Assembly (NCBI GenBank): GCA_023431185.1
Contig: JAEYXS010000047.1
Location: 46,370-110,369, forward strand
Reading direction: 5' to 3'
Source of the DNA: Verrucomicrobiota bacterium
GTDB lineage: Bacteria; Verrucomicrobiota; Verrucomicrobiia; Limisphaerales; JAEYXS01
Length of the DNA: 64,000 bases
Below are positions 35,858-45,000 of the stretch, one piece after another. Position 1 is the stretch's first letter. Each line of letters starts with the position of its first letter. The notes below the pieces were generated by a model. It was not told the DNA's origin. It saw nothing but the letters and a program-made list of their open reading frames with translations, and searched no databases. The translations under genes were made by a program, and so were the position numbers.

Positions 35858-37334
35858 TGTTTTTCACTCCTACCGCCTGCCGGATCACCGCCGCGATCCA
35901 CGCTGCGTGCTCCCCATCCGGCACGGAACTCCCCAGCCCGATCGAGCGCCCGGATTGCAGATGCAACTGGATGTCGTAATAGCTCTTGTTACCCGATTGC
36001 ATCCCCACCTTGGTGCCCACATCTGCCACTTCGCCAGCCAGATAGCGGCTCTCCTTCTTGAAGAACACCCAGCTATCCAGCAGCCGCACCCCATTCGCAT
36101 CCGCCTCCACGCGACTGGAGTGCAACAACATGTTGCCGAAAATCAGCAGCATCAGCGCATCGAAGAACCCGAACACGATCGGGAAAATGATCGGCGCTTT
36201 CTGCACGATGGTAGCCACGACCACTCCGCTGAACACCCCAACGAACAGCAACAGGAACAGGATCGCACCCACATTGCGCGCCGCCGGAAAGGTCACCACC
36301 GAACCACCCGTCGGCAGTGATTGCACCTGGATACGCGTATCCTTCGGCGGCACATACTGCTCCAGCGGTTTCTCCCAGCGCGGCGTCGCCTCCAATACCG
36401 CTCCACTCTCCGCAGTCGGCGACTCCGCCGTGCGGAATACCGGCAGCTCGAACGTCTCGTTCAGATCCACCCCGGGCACATCTGCCGTCACCGTTAGCCG
36501 CCATTGGATCGAGGGATTGCACGACTCCCATGAAGCTTCCTGCACCGTTGCCGGGATGCTGAACTGCACCGGGATGCCCGTCTTGTCCGGCTGATGCGCC
36601 AGCAGATCTTGCGTCACCGTCGCATTGTCCTGCCACAGGGTTGTCTCGCGAGTGGAGCGGTTCTTGCCGCTGCCCGTCGTGAGTTTCTCGATGCACGCGA
36701 TATGCACTTTGAAACCGTCCGGAGCTTTGACCTTCCTAGGTATCTCGACCATCCCCGCCGCCTGCCCGCCAATGACACAGGGCGTCGTCAATAGTTTGAA
36801 AACCGGCTGACCATACTTGCGCCGTTGCAACGTGGTATAAATCGCAGCGAACAACAAGAACGCGCCGATCACCGGAAAGATCAACGCCACGAGCACCCCT
36901 TTGTTCCCCTTCGCCAGCTCTTGCGGCAGGATGAAGAAGACCGACGACGAAATCAGGTTCCAGAGGATGGCAAACGCCAAGATGGCGATCACGCCGGATT
37001 TGCCCTGTGAATCCACCCTCCCCTGCGCCCAATCCTCCCGCCAGCGCCACGGTTCATTCGGATGCTCCGTCTTGCGTTTGGAGCGCGCCTTCTCATGGCG
37101 CATCCCATAGATGCCACCGATGATCATCCCATATCCCACCAGAGCGAAGACCAACCCGAACACGCACAGCATCGCTCCTTCCTTCACTGGACCGGTGCGG
37201 ATTTTCGCGATGCCTCCGATGATTGCGCCTGTGCCGAACAACGCAAACGGCAACGCGAACAAAATCAGACAGCCCAAACCCAGATTCGCTCCTGTCCCCT
37301 TTGTTGAACTGCCTTTATTTAGTTCCAGGTTCAC
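35835..37334 (-). CDS. Hypothetical multi-helix membrane protein
   Basis: The GTG at 37334 (AGGA 8 bases upstream) starts a 499-residue protein. The N-terminal half has about four membrane helices and the HPNEPWRW stretch shared with the 307-residue neighbour. A soluble beta-rich domain (about 185-330) follows, with IPVQFSIPATVQEASWE...IQWRLTVTADVPGVDL. The C-terminal third, absent from the paralogue, has two more helices (about 365-410) and a soluble region. Proteins of the DUF3592 type have a similar helix plus sandwich plan, but I cannot confirm the match. Function unknown. It heads a unit that runs into hpt and moaD. Confidence 0.7.
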   Translation of the reverse strand: MNLELNKGSSTKGTGANLGLGCLILFALPFALFGTGAIIGGIAKIRTGPVKEGAMLCVFGLVFALVGYGMIIGGIYGMRHEKARSKRKTEHPNEPWRWREDWAQGRVDSQGKSGVIAILAFAILWNLISSSVFFILPQELAKGNKGVLVALIFPVIGAFLLFAAIYTTLQRRKYGQPVFKLLTTPCVIGGQAAGMVEIPRKVKAPDGFKVHIACIEKLTTGSGKNRSTRETTLWQDNATVTQDLLAHQPDKTGIPVQFSIPATVQEASWESCNPSIQWRLTVTADVPGVDLNETFELPVFRTAESPTAESGAVLEATPRWEKPLEQYVPPKDTRIQVQSLPTGGSVVTFPAARNVGAILFLLLFVGVFSGVVVATIVQKAPIIFPIVFGFFDALMLLIFGNMLLHSSRVEADANGVRLLDSWVFFKKESRYLAGEVADVGTKVGMQSGNKSYYDIQLHLQSGRSIGLGSSVPDGEHAAWIAAVIRQAVGVKNNEQTPKA

Positions 37335-37420
37335 GCGCTAATCCTGTCAAAAATCTCGGCCAAAACCCACTAGAACTTTTGCCCCCTTTTGGAATCTGGC
37401 CTTAGCCCGCACCTCACCCG

Positions 37421-38818
37421 TTACTCCACCTTGCTCCCGATCTCCCCGTGTTTCACCCGCGTCCGCAGCTTCTGCCCCGGCTTCACCTTCGCCGCCTCAC
37501 GGATGATCTCGCCCGACTCCGCATCCATCGTGATGGAGTACCCGCGTTGCAACACATTCTCCGGCCCCAGCAACCGCAGCTTGCTCTCCGTCTGCTCCAG
37601 CCGCGCTTGCAGCCGTTCCAGTTGATGCTTCGCCAGCTCGCGCAAACGCCGCTTCGCCTGCGCCAGCGATTCGCGCCGTTGCTTGATCTGGGTCGCCGGA
37701 CGGATCTGGCTCAACCGCTGAGCCACGCTCACGAAACGGCTCTGCCGCTCGCGCAATTGCACCCGCGCCGAGCGCACCAAGGAAGCCTGCAAATCATCCA
37801 ACCGCTGCAACGTCTCGTTCAGCTTGCGCCGCGGATGCACACGCGCCAGCCGGCCGTTCAGCGCATCCAGTTCATCCAATCGCTCACCCAACTGTCGCCG
37901 CGCCAGTTGCGTCAGCCGCTGCCGCGAGCGCAACACGAACTCCCGCGCCATCACCGCTTCTGCCGTGATGATCTCCGCCGCCGCACTCGGCGTGGCTGCT
38001 CGGAAATCCGCGACGAAATCGCTGATCGTGAAATCAATCTCATGCCCCACCGCCGAGATGACCGGCAGATAACTCTCAAAAATGGCGCGGGCGACAGGCT
38101 CCTCGTTGAACGCCCACAGATCCTCCAAGCTGCCACCACCACGCGTGACGAGGATCAAATCCAGCCGCTGGCCCGGTCCTTGAGCCGCACTCCATTGGTT
38201 CAACATCTCGATGCTGCTGCCGATCTCCTCCGCTGCGCCCGCACCTTGCACCCGGCATGGTGCCATAACAATCTCCAGCCCCGGATCGCGCCGCATGATG
38301 ACGTGCAGCACGTCCCGAATAGCCGCGCCCGTAGCTGAGGTGACGATACCGATCCGCTGGGGAAACCGGGGCAGGGGCCGTTTCCGCTCCGACGCGAACA
38401 ACCCTTCCGCCGCGAGCTTCTGCTTCAACTTCTCGAAAGCCACCTGCAACGCGCCGATGCCCTGCAGCTCCACCGCCGTCACGCGCAACTGATACTGCCC
38501 GCGCGGCTCATACACCGTCAGGTCACCGTTCAGCACCACCTTCTGCCCATCGCGCAACGCCTCCCGCACATCCTTCGCCTCGCCCCGGAACAGTACGCAA
38601 CTCAACTGCGCGGCTGCATCCTTCAGCGTAAAATACATGTGCCCGGAGCCCTGCACCCGCAGATTCGTGATCTCCCCCGTCACCCAGATCGTGCCGATTT
38701 GCTTTTGCAGCGTCTTTTTGATCTCCCCCGTCAGCTCCGCCACCGTCAAAACCTTACGCGTCGCCTCCTTGGGGAACAATTCCCCAAAATCCCACTGTGA
38801 TGACGCTTTGCGGCTCAT
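37421..38818 (-). CDS. xseA: Exodeoxyribonuclease VII large subunit
   Basis: The 465-residue protein with XseB degrades single-stranded DNA. The N-terminal OB-fold (VLTVAELTGEIKKTLQKQIGTIWVTGEITNL) is followed by the catalytic core with RFPQRIGIVTSATGAAIRDVLHVI and LILVTRGGGSLEDLWAFNEE. The C-terminal coiled-coil is rich in Arg/Gln/Leu. Length is normal. xseB, often adjacent, is not in the window. It follows the HEAT-repeat gene on the minus strand (gap 49 bases). Confidence 0.95.
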   Translation of the reverse strand: MSRKASSQWDFGELFPKEATRKVLTVAELTGEIKKTLQKQIGTIWVTGEITNLRVQGSGHMYFTLKDAAAQLSCVLFRGEAKDVREALRDGQKVVLNGDLTVYEPRGQYQLRVTAVELQGIGALQVAFEKLKQKLAAEGLFASERKRPLPRFPQRIGIVTSATGAAIRDVLHVIMRRDPGLEIVMAPCRVQGAGAAEEIGSSIEMLNQWSAAQGPGQRLDLILVTRGGGSLEDLWAFNEEPVARAIFESYLPVISAVGHEIDFTISDFVADFRAATPSAAAEIITAEAVMAREFVLRSRQRLTQLARRQLGERLDELDALNGRLARVHPRRKLNETLQRLDDLQASLVRSARVQLRERQSRFVSVAQRLSQIRPATQIKQRRESLAQAKRRLRELAKHQLERLQARLEQTESKLRLLGPENVLQRGYSITMDAESGEIIREAAKVKPGQKLRTRVKHGEIGSKVE

Positions 38819-38867
38819 TTAAGTTGGTAGCCATTGAAACCAATAACCGGGAAAACGCGAGCGGGAA

Positions 38868-39887
38868 CTAAGGCTTTTTCAGCAGAGCTTCCGGTGCTAC
38901 GATCATCAGCGTATTACTGGCCTGTGTGCGTATACTGGAATTGGAATTGGTCAGCAATTTTTGCAGCTCCGGTATCGTGGACTTAAGCGGTTTCCTGTAG
39001 TCCTGCAAATGTGTCAGCGTCATAAACCGCAATTGGGCATTGGCGATGTTGGTGTTCGAGAGGATGCTGATAAATACCGGTCCAACCTCGCGGTCCAAGT
39101 CCGGAGATTCCGGCTGCGTGGAAAGATAAGTCGTCGCCGCAGTCAGTTTCGCCCAACCGTTGGTGGAATTTAACAAGAGTTTCAAAGTTTTCAGCGCCGC
39201 CGGATGCTCCTTTTCTTGCTGGAGAAGCACCCGACTGGCGGCCACCCGCACTTCATCTTTCGAATCTAGTAGAGCACTCTCAAAAGCTGCCTTGGCACGG
39301 GGCAGCTTCGTGTCAAGTGAACTGAGGATCCACATGATGTTCTTTCGCACTTCCGGATCGGGGTCTTTCAAAAATGGCAGTAGTTCCAATCGAAAAGCTT
39401 GAGGTGCCAGACCGACATGCATGTTTAAAACGGCAGATGCCGCTCGCCTTACTTCGGGCCGTGAGTCCTGCATCAAGGGCAGCAACTCGCGCAGATAAAG
39501 CTTCGTCTCGGGCATGTTGATAAGTGTTAGCGCAGCCTGCTCACGCAACTGGGCGATGGTGTCCGGCCTGGACATATGTTGACGCATGGATATGGGTGCT
39601 TTGATATAAACGCCTGCATACCACTCATCCATCTTCTCCGGTTGGTAACCGAGCACCTCAATCAACACAGGGACAGCATTGATGCCCATGGATTTGATGC
39701 TTTGAATGGCCGTTTGATGCATGCCAAAGGATGCTCTGTTTGTGGTCGTCGTCAGTTGTTGTATCGGAAGCACGCTTTCGAGGTGTTTCAAAACCTGGTC
39801 GCGTGGTGTCTGGTTCGTCATCTGGGCCAAGCCTCCCGGCATCCAGCCAAGTAAAACGAGAAATAGGATGTAAGCGCATCTCGGCAT
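38868..39887 (-). CDS. Exported HEAT-repeat protein (single unit)
   Basis: The 339-residue protein has signal peptide MPRCAYILFLVLLGWMPGGLAQ. The rest is an alpha-solenoid of HEAT/PBS-lyase type repeats (AVPVLIEVLGYQ, RPEVRRAASAVLNM, DPEVRKNIMWILSSL, SKDEVRVAASRVLLQ). Its whole length aligns with each half of the 626-residue gene upstream (PRDQVLKHLE..., NAVPVLIEVLGYQPEKMDEWY). It is probably a periplasmic scaffold or binding protein; no catalytic motif. It lies 7 bases downstream of its larger paralogue. Confidence 0.85.
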   Translation of the reverse strand: MPRCAYILFLVLLGWMPGGLAQMTNQTPRDQVLKHLESVLPIQQLTTTTNRASFGMHQTAIQSIKSMGINAVPVLIEVLGYQPEKMDEWYAGVYIKAPISMRQHMSRPDTIAQLREQAALTLINMPETKLYLRELLPLMQDSRPEVRRAASAVLNMHVGLAPQAFRLELLPFLKDPDPEVRKNIMWILSSLDTKLPRAKAAFESALLDSKDEVRVAASRVLLQQEKEHPAALKTLKLLLNSTNGWAKLTAATTYLSTQPESPDLDREVGPVFISILSNTNIANAQLRFMTLTHLQDYRKPLKSTIPELQKLLTNSNSSIRTQASNTLMIVAPEALLKKP

Positions 39888-39894
39888 GAAATTC

Positions 39895-41775
39895 CTACGG
39901 CTTGGCTGGCGGCAACGCCTCCGGGGCGATGCGTTCCAAGGCCGAGCGGGCGGCGCTTTGAAGCTCTGATCGCGGGGATTGCAGGTGCTTCAGCAAGACC
40001 GGCACGGCGGCATCGGCACGGACAGTGTAAGTCCTGAGGGTATGGCAGGCCAAAGGATATAGATTCGGATCCGGGCCCGACAAGACGTCCAGAAAGATGG
40101 GCAGCAATTCCTCGATGCCCGCCCGGTAGGGATCACAGGCCAGGTAAGCGCGGGCCGCGCCAAAACGGAGGTTGAGGTTGGGTGAGCCAAAAAGTTTTTT
40201 GAGGGTTTGCAAGGCGGCTAGATGATCGCAATCCGCTTTCAGCAGAGCGGTCGCCGTTACGATACGGACATTTTCATCCGGGTCGGAGAGGGTTTTTTCC
40301 AATTCAGCTTTCACCCGGGGCAAGGCCACGGCGTGAGCCAGCGTCAGGGCGATAGAGCGTCTGACTGAGGGGTCGCTGTCTTTCAGGTGCGGGAGGCATT
40401 CCAGCAGTTGGACTTTGCTCACTTTTTCGGCGTAGCCGTGCAGCAAGGAGGCCGCTCGTTGGCGGACTTCGGCGCGCTCATCCTGGAGCAAGGCCACTAT
40501 CTCGGAGAAATACAGCGGGGTTTCTCGCATGTTCAGCAGCAGGGTCTGTGCTTCCCGGCGCAGTTTCTCCAAGGCTTCCGGTTTCGAGACGGCATTACGG
40601 ATCGCCTCCGGGGCCTTGGCGTAGGCTTGCTCATACCATTGATCTGTCTGACTCTTTCGATGCCCAAGGATCTCGATCAGGAAGGGGGCCGCATTAGTTC
40701 CCATCGCGCTGAGATTGTCGAACGCCACCTTTCGCTGGCTGCTCGCGTAAGGTTGATTCGTCAACCCCTGGATTTCCACGAGTAATTGCAAAATCTTCTC
40801 CCTTGATGCCGGAGCAGGGGCAGCGATGCTGCGCAATGCATTGGTGGCCGCCTGACGGATCTCCAATTCCGGCGCTTGCAGCATTTTTTGCAGAACAGGT
40901 TCCGCCGCTTTCGCTCGGGTGCCGAAACGCCCGATGGTATAGAGCGCACTATTGCGGCGGCTTTCATCCGATCCGGACAAAGCGTTCAGAATAATGGGCA
41001 GCAATTCATCCTCCACCCCAGCCTTCGATGGATTGCTGTGCAGGTAAGTGACGGCGGCGTAAAAACGGCTGTGGGCATCGCCGGAGGTGAACATGCTTTT
41101 CAGTGTTTGCAATGCAGCCGGATGATTTCCATCCGCCCTAAGCAGGGTCGCGGTGATCCCGAGCCGCTCAATTTCCGAGGCCTGGCCCAGAGCTTCTTCC
41201 AAGGCCATCATCGCTTCCGGCAGCAGCACGTTTTCATTGTTGCGAATGGCGCTCACGATATAGGCACGCACAGAGGGATCGGCATCCTGCAACGCCGGCA
41301 GGAACAGGAGCATATCTTTATTGGTGAGATCGCGGCCGAAGTTCTGCACCACTTTGGCCGCACTGCGCCGGATCTCCGGCCGCGTATCCTGCAGCAGGGC
41401 GACGATGCTTTTCAGATAGTAGGGAGTTTCGCGGGTCCCTTGGAGCAGGCTAACTGCTTCATCACGGAGTCGTCCCCATGCGTCGACCTTGGACATCACG
41501 TTCTGCACTTCTTCTGGCGCATTCGCGAAAGCCTTGTCGTACCATTGATGCAACTGCGGGCGCTGATATTGAAGCACCTCGAGGAGGACCGGCACTGCAT
41601 TCGTCCCCAAGGCTTGAACATGCCGTCTGGTGGCATAGTCGGGACTGCTCGAACGGTAAATATTCTCCAAGTAACGCAACACCTGGTCGCGTGGTGCGTG
41701 TGCTGCGGGTTGGGCCAGAACAGCCGTCCGGCTGACCACAAACAGCAGGAGTAAGAAAAAGCAGCATCCTTTCAT
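39895..41775 (-). CDS. Exported HEAT-repeat protein (tandem double unit)
   Basis: The 626-residue protein has a signal peptide (MKGCCFFLLLLFVVSRTAVLA) and consists of two copies of the roughly 300-residue unit seen once in the next gene. The first starts PRDQVLRYLENIYR, NAVPVLLEVLQYQRPQLHQWYDKAFANAPEE. The second, from about 325, starts SREKILQLLVEIQGL, NAAPFLIEILGHRKSQTDQWYEQAYAKAPEA. Within units, repeats of about 30-40 residues follow HEAT spacing (DPSVRAYIVSAIRNN; DPSVRRSIALTLAHA). Role unknown; probably a periplasmic solenoid. It is 21 bases downstream of the YmdB-type gene. Confidence 0.85.
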   Translation of the reverse strand: MKGCCFFLLLLFVVSRTAVLAQPAAHAPRDQVLRYLENIYRSSSPDYATRRHVQALGTNAVPVLLEVLQYQRPQLHQWYDKAFANAPEEVQNVMSKVDAWGRLRDEAVSLLQGTRETPYYLKSIVALLQDTRPEIRRSAAKVVQNFGRDLTNKDMLLFLPALQDADPSVRAYIVSAIRNNENVLLPEAMMALEEALGQASEIERLGITATLLRADGNHPAALQTLKSMFTSGDAHSRFYAAVTYLHSNPSKAGVEDELLPIILNALSGSDESRRNSALYTIGRFGTRAKAAEPVLQKMLQAPELEIRQAATNALRSIAAPAPASREKILQLLVEIQGLTNQPYASSQRKVAFDNLSAMGTNAAPFLIEILGHRKSQTDQWYEQAYAKAPEAIRNAVSKPEALEKLRREAQTLLLNMRETPLYFSEIVALLQDERAEVRQRAASLLHGYAEKVSKVQLLECLPHLKDSDPSVRRSIALTLAHAVALPRVKAELEKTLSDPDENVRIVTATALLKADCDHLAALQTLKKLFGSPNLNLRFGAARAYLACDPYRAGIEELLPIFLDVLSGPDPNLYPLACHTLRTYTVRADAAVPVLLKHLQSPRSELQSAARSALERIAPEALPPAKP

Positions 41776-41796
41776 GAGATGCCGCCACTATAGCTA

Positions 41797-42588
41797 TCAC
41801 TCGTGCGGCGGCAAGAGCTCGCTCACGCGCTTGATGCTCTTGGCGTGACCGGAGGCGTTGTCGATGTCGATGATAACGCCTTGCAGGGTCACCCGATCCG
41901 TCGCGATGCCGAAGCGTTGCGGCGTAAGTGTCAGGAAACGCTGCACCACCGGCTCGATGTTACGACCGATGATGCTCTCGTGCGGGCCGGTGAAGCCAGC
42001 ATCGGTCAGATAGGCCGTGCCCAGCGGGAAGATCTGCTCATCCGCCGTCTGCACATGCGTGTGCGTGCCCACCACCGCGCTCACATCGCCATCCAGATAG
42101 CGCGCCAAAGCGATCTTCTCCGAGGTCGCCTCGGCGTGCATGTCCACGAAGATGAGATGCGTGCTCTGGCGCAGCTTGTTCACCTCCGCACGGATGGCGG
42201 TGAAGGGATTCTCCAGCGCCGCCATGAAGGTACGGCCTTGCACGTTGATGACGCCCAAGAGCGGCAGGCCATCCTTCTGCAACAACGTGCTGCCTTGGCC
42301 GATGGTGCCCGGCGGATAATTCAACGGGCGCACAAAGCGCGGTTCCTGAAGCAAAAGCTGCGTGACTTCCTTCTGGTCCCAAAGATGGTCGCCGCAGGTG
42401 ATGACATCCACGCCCGCACCAAAGATCTCCTCCGCCGTGCCGGGCGTGATACCGGCGCCCCCCGCCGAGTTCTCGCCATTGGCGATGACGGCATCGAGCT
42501 GATACTCCGCCCGCAGCTTCGGCAAAAGCTTCGCCACTGCGCGCCGTCCGGGCTCGCCCACAATGTCACCGATGAACAAAAGTTTCAC
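41797..42588 (-). CDS. YmdB-type metallophosphoesterase
   Basis: The GTG at 42588 starts VKLLFIGDIVGEPGRRAV, the usual N-terminus; the frame extends to 42693 but adds nothing like it. The protein has about 263 residues with metal-site motifs FIGDIVG, NGENSAGGAGI, CGDHLWDQKE, DMHAEATSEK and GTHTHVQTADEQ, as in the TIGR00282 family (B. subtilis YmdB, a phosphodiesterase acting on cAMP-type substrates). Its physiological role in this phylum is unknown. It follows the DUF1549/DUF1553 gene. Confidence 0.9.
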   Translation of the reverse strand: MKLLFIGDIVGEPGRRAVAKLLPKLRAEYQLDAVIANGENSAGGAGITPGTAEEIFGAGVDVITCGDHLWDQKEVTQLLLQEPRFVRPLNYPPGTIGQGSTLLQKDGLPLLGVINVQGRTFMAALENPFTAIRAEVNKLRQSTHLIFVDMHAEATSEKIALARYLDGDVSAVVGTHTHVQTADEQIFPLGTAYLTDAGFTGPHESIIGRNIEPVVQRFLTLTPQRFGIATDRVTLQGVIIDIDNASGHAKSIKRVSELLPPHE

Positions 42589-42676
42589 TGTGCCCAAAGT
42601 AGGGGATTGGGACAGGAGGGCAATCAAATCGTGCATCTCGCAGTTGGGGTGCATCCGAGACGGGCGCACTCCAAGC

Positions 42677-44899
42677 TCAATACCGCAGCACAAACTCCTT
42701 CGCGTTCAACAACGCCCACACCACATCTTCCAGGCCCTTGCGGCGGTCGGTCGTTTCCTTGAGGTGCGCCAGCGTGGAGGCGAGCTCTTCCTTGCTCGGC
42801 GCGCGACTGGTGGCGGTCCAGAACAATTCGTCGATGATCTGCTCATCGGTCTTGCCTGTCTTGATGAGTGTATCGATGCGGTTGTTCTCGCGCATGAGCA
42901 GGGTGTTGAAGAGCGGCCCGCTGATGAGCTGGAAGGCCTGGCCCATCGTCGTGTCATTGGAGCGCTCGCACTCGGTGGCGATGAGGCGCGGCGGCTTGCC
43001 GAAGACTTGCAGGAAATTCTCCTCGCCGGAACCGCTCTTGGCATCGCGGCGGCGCACGGCTTCCACGCCAGGGATCTGCGTGGCCCGGATGCCTTCCGGA
43101 TACCCGTTGAAGCGCAAGGCCGTGCCGGTCAGTTGCGCGGCGGCATCCAGGATCAGCTCCGCCTGCATCCGGCGCGGTATGGTGCGCGAGTAGTTGAGCA
43201 CATCTTCGACGTTCGAATCATTCGGCGTGGCGGACACCTGGTAGCTCCGCGAATTCATGATGGTGCGGATGAGGTGCCGCACATCGAACTTCTGCTTCAC
43301 GAAATCCGCCGCGAGCGCATCCAGCAGCTCCGGATGGCTTGGCAAATTGTTCACGCTGAAATCATCCACCGGGTCCACGATACCCCGGCCCATGAGATGG
43401 AACCAGATGCGGTTCACCTGCGAGCGCACGAACATCTCGTTATCGGCCGAGCCCAGCCAGTTCGCCAGCGCAGTGAGGCGGTCTTCTTCCGGCGACACCG
43501 TGGACTTCGTCATGCCGAGGAAACGCGGCTTCGCATCGTTGCCTGTGCGGGCGTTCTTCACTTCGCCCTTCTCGTTCAGGAACACGATCTGTTCACCGAC
43601 GAACTCGTTCAGGTCGCTACGATCGCGCCGCTTGTTCTCGATGATCTTGTAATCGACCCGCGCGAAGAGGCTGGCCCAGTCGTAATAATCATCCTGCGTC
43701 CAGCGCTCGAATGGGTGATTGTGGCACTTGGCGCAGGAGAGGCGGCTGCCGAGGAAGAGCTGCGCGGTCGTCTCGGCCCGGGTGACCGCATCACGATTGG
43801 CGCGGTAATAGTTCGCGGGCGGGTTCGCATACGTGCTGCCGCGCGCGCCCACCAGTTCGCGGGCGAATTGGTCTAGCGGCTTGTTCTCCGCGAAGCTCTG
43901 GCGGATCCAGGCGTGAAAAGCCTGCACGCCCTTACGGTCGAGCGATTTCTCCTCGTTGCGCAATAGATCGGACCATTTCAACGCCCAGAAGTCGGCATAT
44001 TCCGGCTGCTCCAGCAACTGGTCGATAAGTTTGCTGCGCTTCTGTGGGTCCTTGTCCGCCGTGAACTGGCGGGCCTGTTCTGCCGTGGGCAACAGACCGT
44101 GCAGGTCCAGATAGGCGCGGCGGATGAATTCGTGATCCGAGCAAAGCGCCGAGGGGTTCAACCGCATCTTCTGCTGTTTGGCGAAGATGTGCTGGTCCAC
44201 ATAGTTGTTCGCTGCGGGACTCGACCATTTGAACGGTTTGTTCGGCAGACTGGCCGTGCGGACGGACACATGCTGGTTCAGATACCGCACCAATACCGAG
44301 GTCTCGCCATCGTTCTGCAGCTCCACCTTGCCATCGATGCTGACCGCCGCCTTGGGCGAGGCCGGAGCGTAGGTGGCGATGCGGGTGACATCGCGCTTCG
44401 TGCCGTCGGAGAACGTAGCGGTGGCCTTGATGTTAAAGCTCTTGGCCGGCGCGATAAGGATGCGCTCCAGCGGCGCGACTTCCAGCTTCACCACTTTGGG
44501 AGCATCAGCCGAATCGCGCTTGGCGCCGGCGGCGATCCAGTCACGCAGGACCTTGTATTCCAACGAATCTTTGGGAAACCGCTGGCCGCCTTCATGGGCG
44601 ATGGCCGCCGAACCTTTCAGGAGCAGCAAACTTTGATCTGGGGCAAAGGTATCAATCCGGCGACCAAAGAAATCGCGGGTCAGGGCATCGTAATCGAAAT
44701 CCGGATCGCTGCCCCAGAGCGAGAGCTTGAAGCTGGCCTTGCCCGTCTGGTTGCCATGACAGCCGCCGATGTTGCAACCAGCCTTAGTGATCGCCGCCAT
44801 CACATCCCGTTCGAACGACACCTCTGCCGCCTGACTCGCGACCGGGAGCAACAGCCCGGCGAGTCCGGCAAACAGCGATGTCTTGAAACGGCGGTACAT
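42677..44899 (-). CDS. DUF1549/DUF1553 cytochrome-like protein with Ig-like domain
   Basis: The 740-residue exported protein (signal about 1-25) begins with a haem-like CNIGGCHG at 42-49, spacing CX4CH rather than CxxCH, followed by GKASFKLSLWG as in planctomycete proteins of this subfamily. Then comes a bacterial Ig-like segment (about 155-220), the DUF1549 domain with a normal CAKCHNHPFERW (about 388), and DUF1553 (about 480-735) with RSQVNRIWFHLMGRGIVDPVDDF. DUF1501 partners are common but absent here. It probably takes part in an uncharacterised extracytoplasmic redox or polymer-degradation step. Confidence 0.9.
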   Translation of the reverse strand: MYRRFKTSLFAGLAGLLLPVASQAAEVSFERDVMAAITKAGCNIGGCHGNQTGKASFKLSLWGSDPDFDYDALTRDFFGRRIDTFAPDQSLLLLKGSAAIAHEGGQRFPKDSLEYKVLRDWIAAGAKRDSADAPKVVKLEVAPLERILIAPAKSFNIKATATFSDGTKRDVTRIATYAPASPKAAVSIDGKVELQNDGETSVLVRYLNQHVSVRTASLPNKPFKWSSPAANNYVDQHIFAKQQKMRLNPSALCSDHEFIRRAYLDLHGLLPTAEQARQFTADKDPQKRSKLIDQLLEQPEYADFWALKWSDLLRNEEKSLDRKGVQAFHAWIRQSFAENKPLDQFARELVGARGSTYANPPANYYRANRDAVTRAETTAQLFLGSRLSCAKCHNHPFERWTQDDYYDWASLFARVDYKIIENKRRDRSDLNEFVGEQIVFLNEKGEVKNARTGNDAKPRFLGMTKSTVSPEEDRLTALANWLGSADNEMFVRSQVNRIWFHLMGRGIVDPVDDFSVNNLPSHPELLDALAADFVKQKFDVRHLIRTIMNSRSYQVSATPNDSNVEDVLNYSRTIPRRMQAELILDAAAQLTGTALRFNGYPEGIRATQIPGVEAVRRRDAKSGSGEENFLQVFGKPPRLIATECERSNDTTMGQAFQLISGPLFNTLLMRENNRIDTLIKTGKTDEQIIDELFWTATSRAPSKEELASTLAHLKETTDRRKGLEDVVWALLNAKEFVLRY

Positions 44900-45000
44900 A
44901 AAGGTCTTATAACCCTATTTTCGATACGTGGGAAGGGCTGGTTATTCAATTAAAAACACGGGAAAGCGGTTACCGGGAATAGCTCCAGGCGAGGTGGTGC

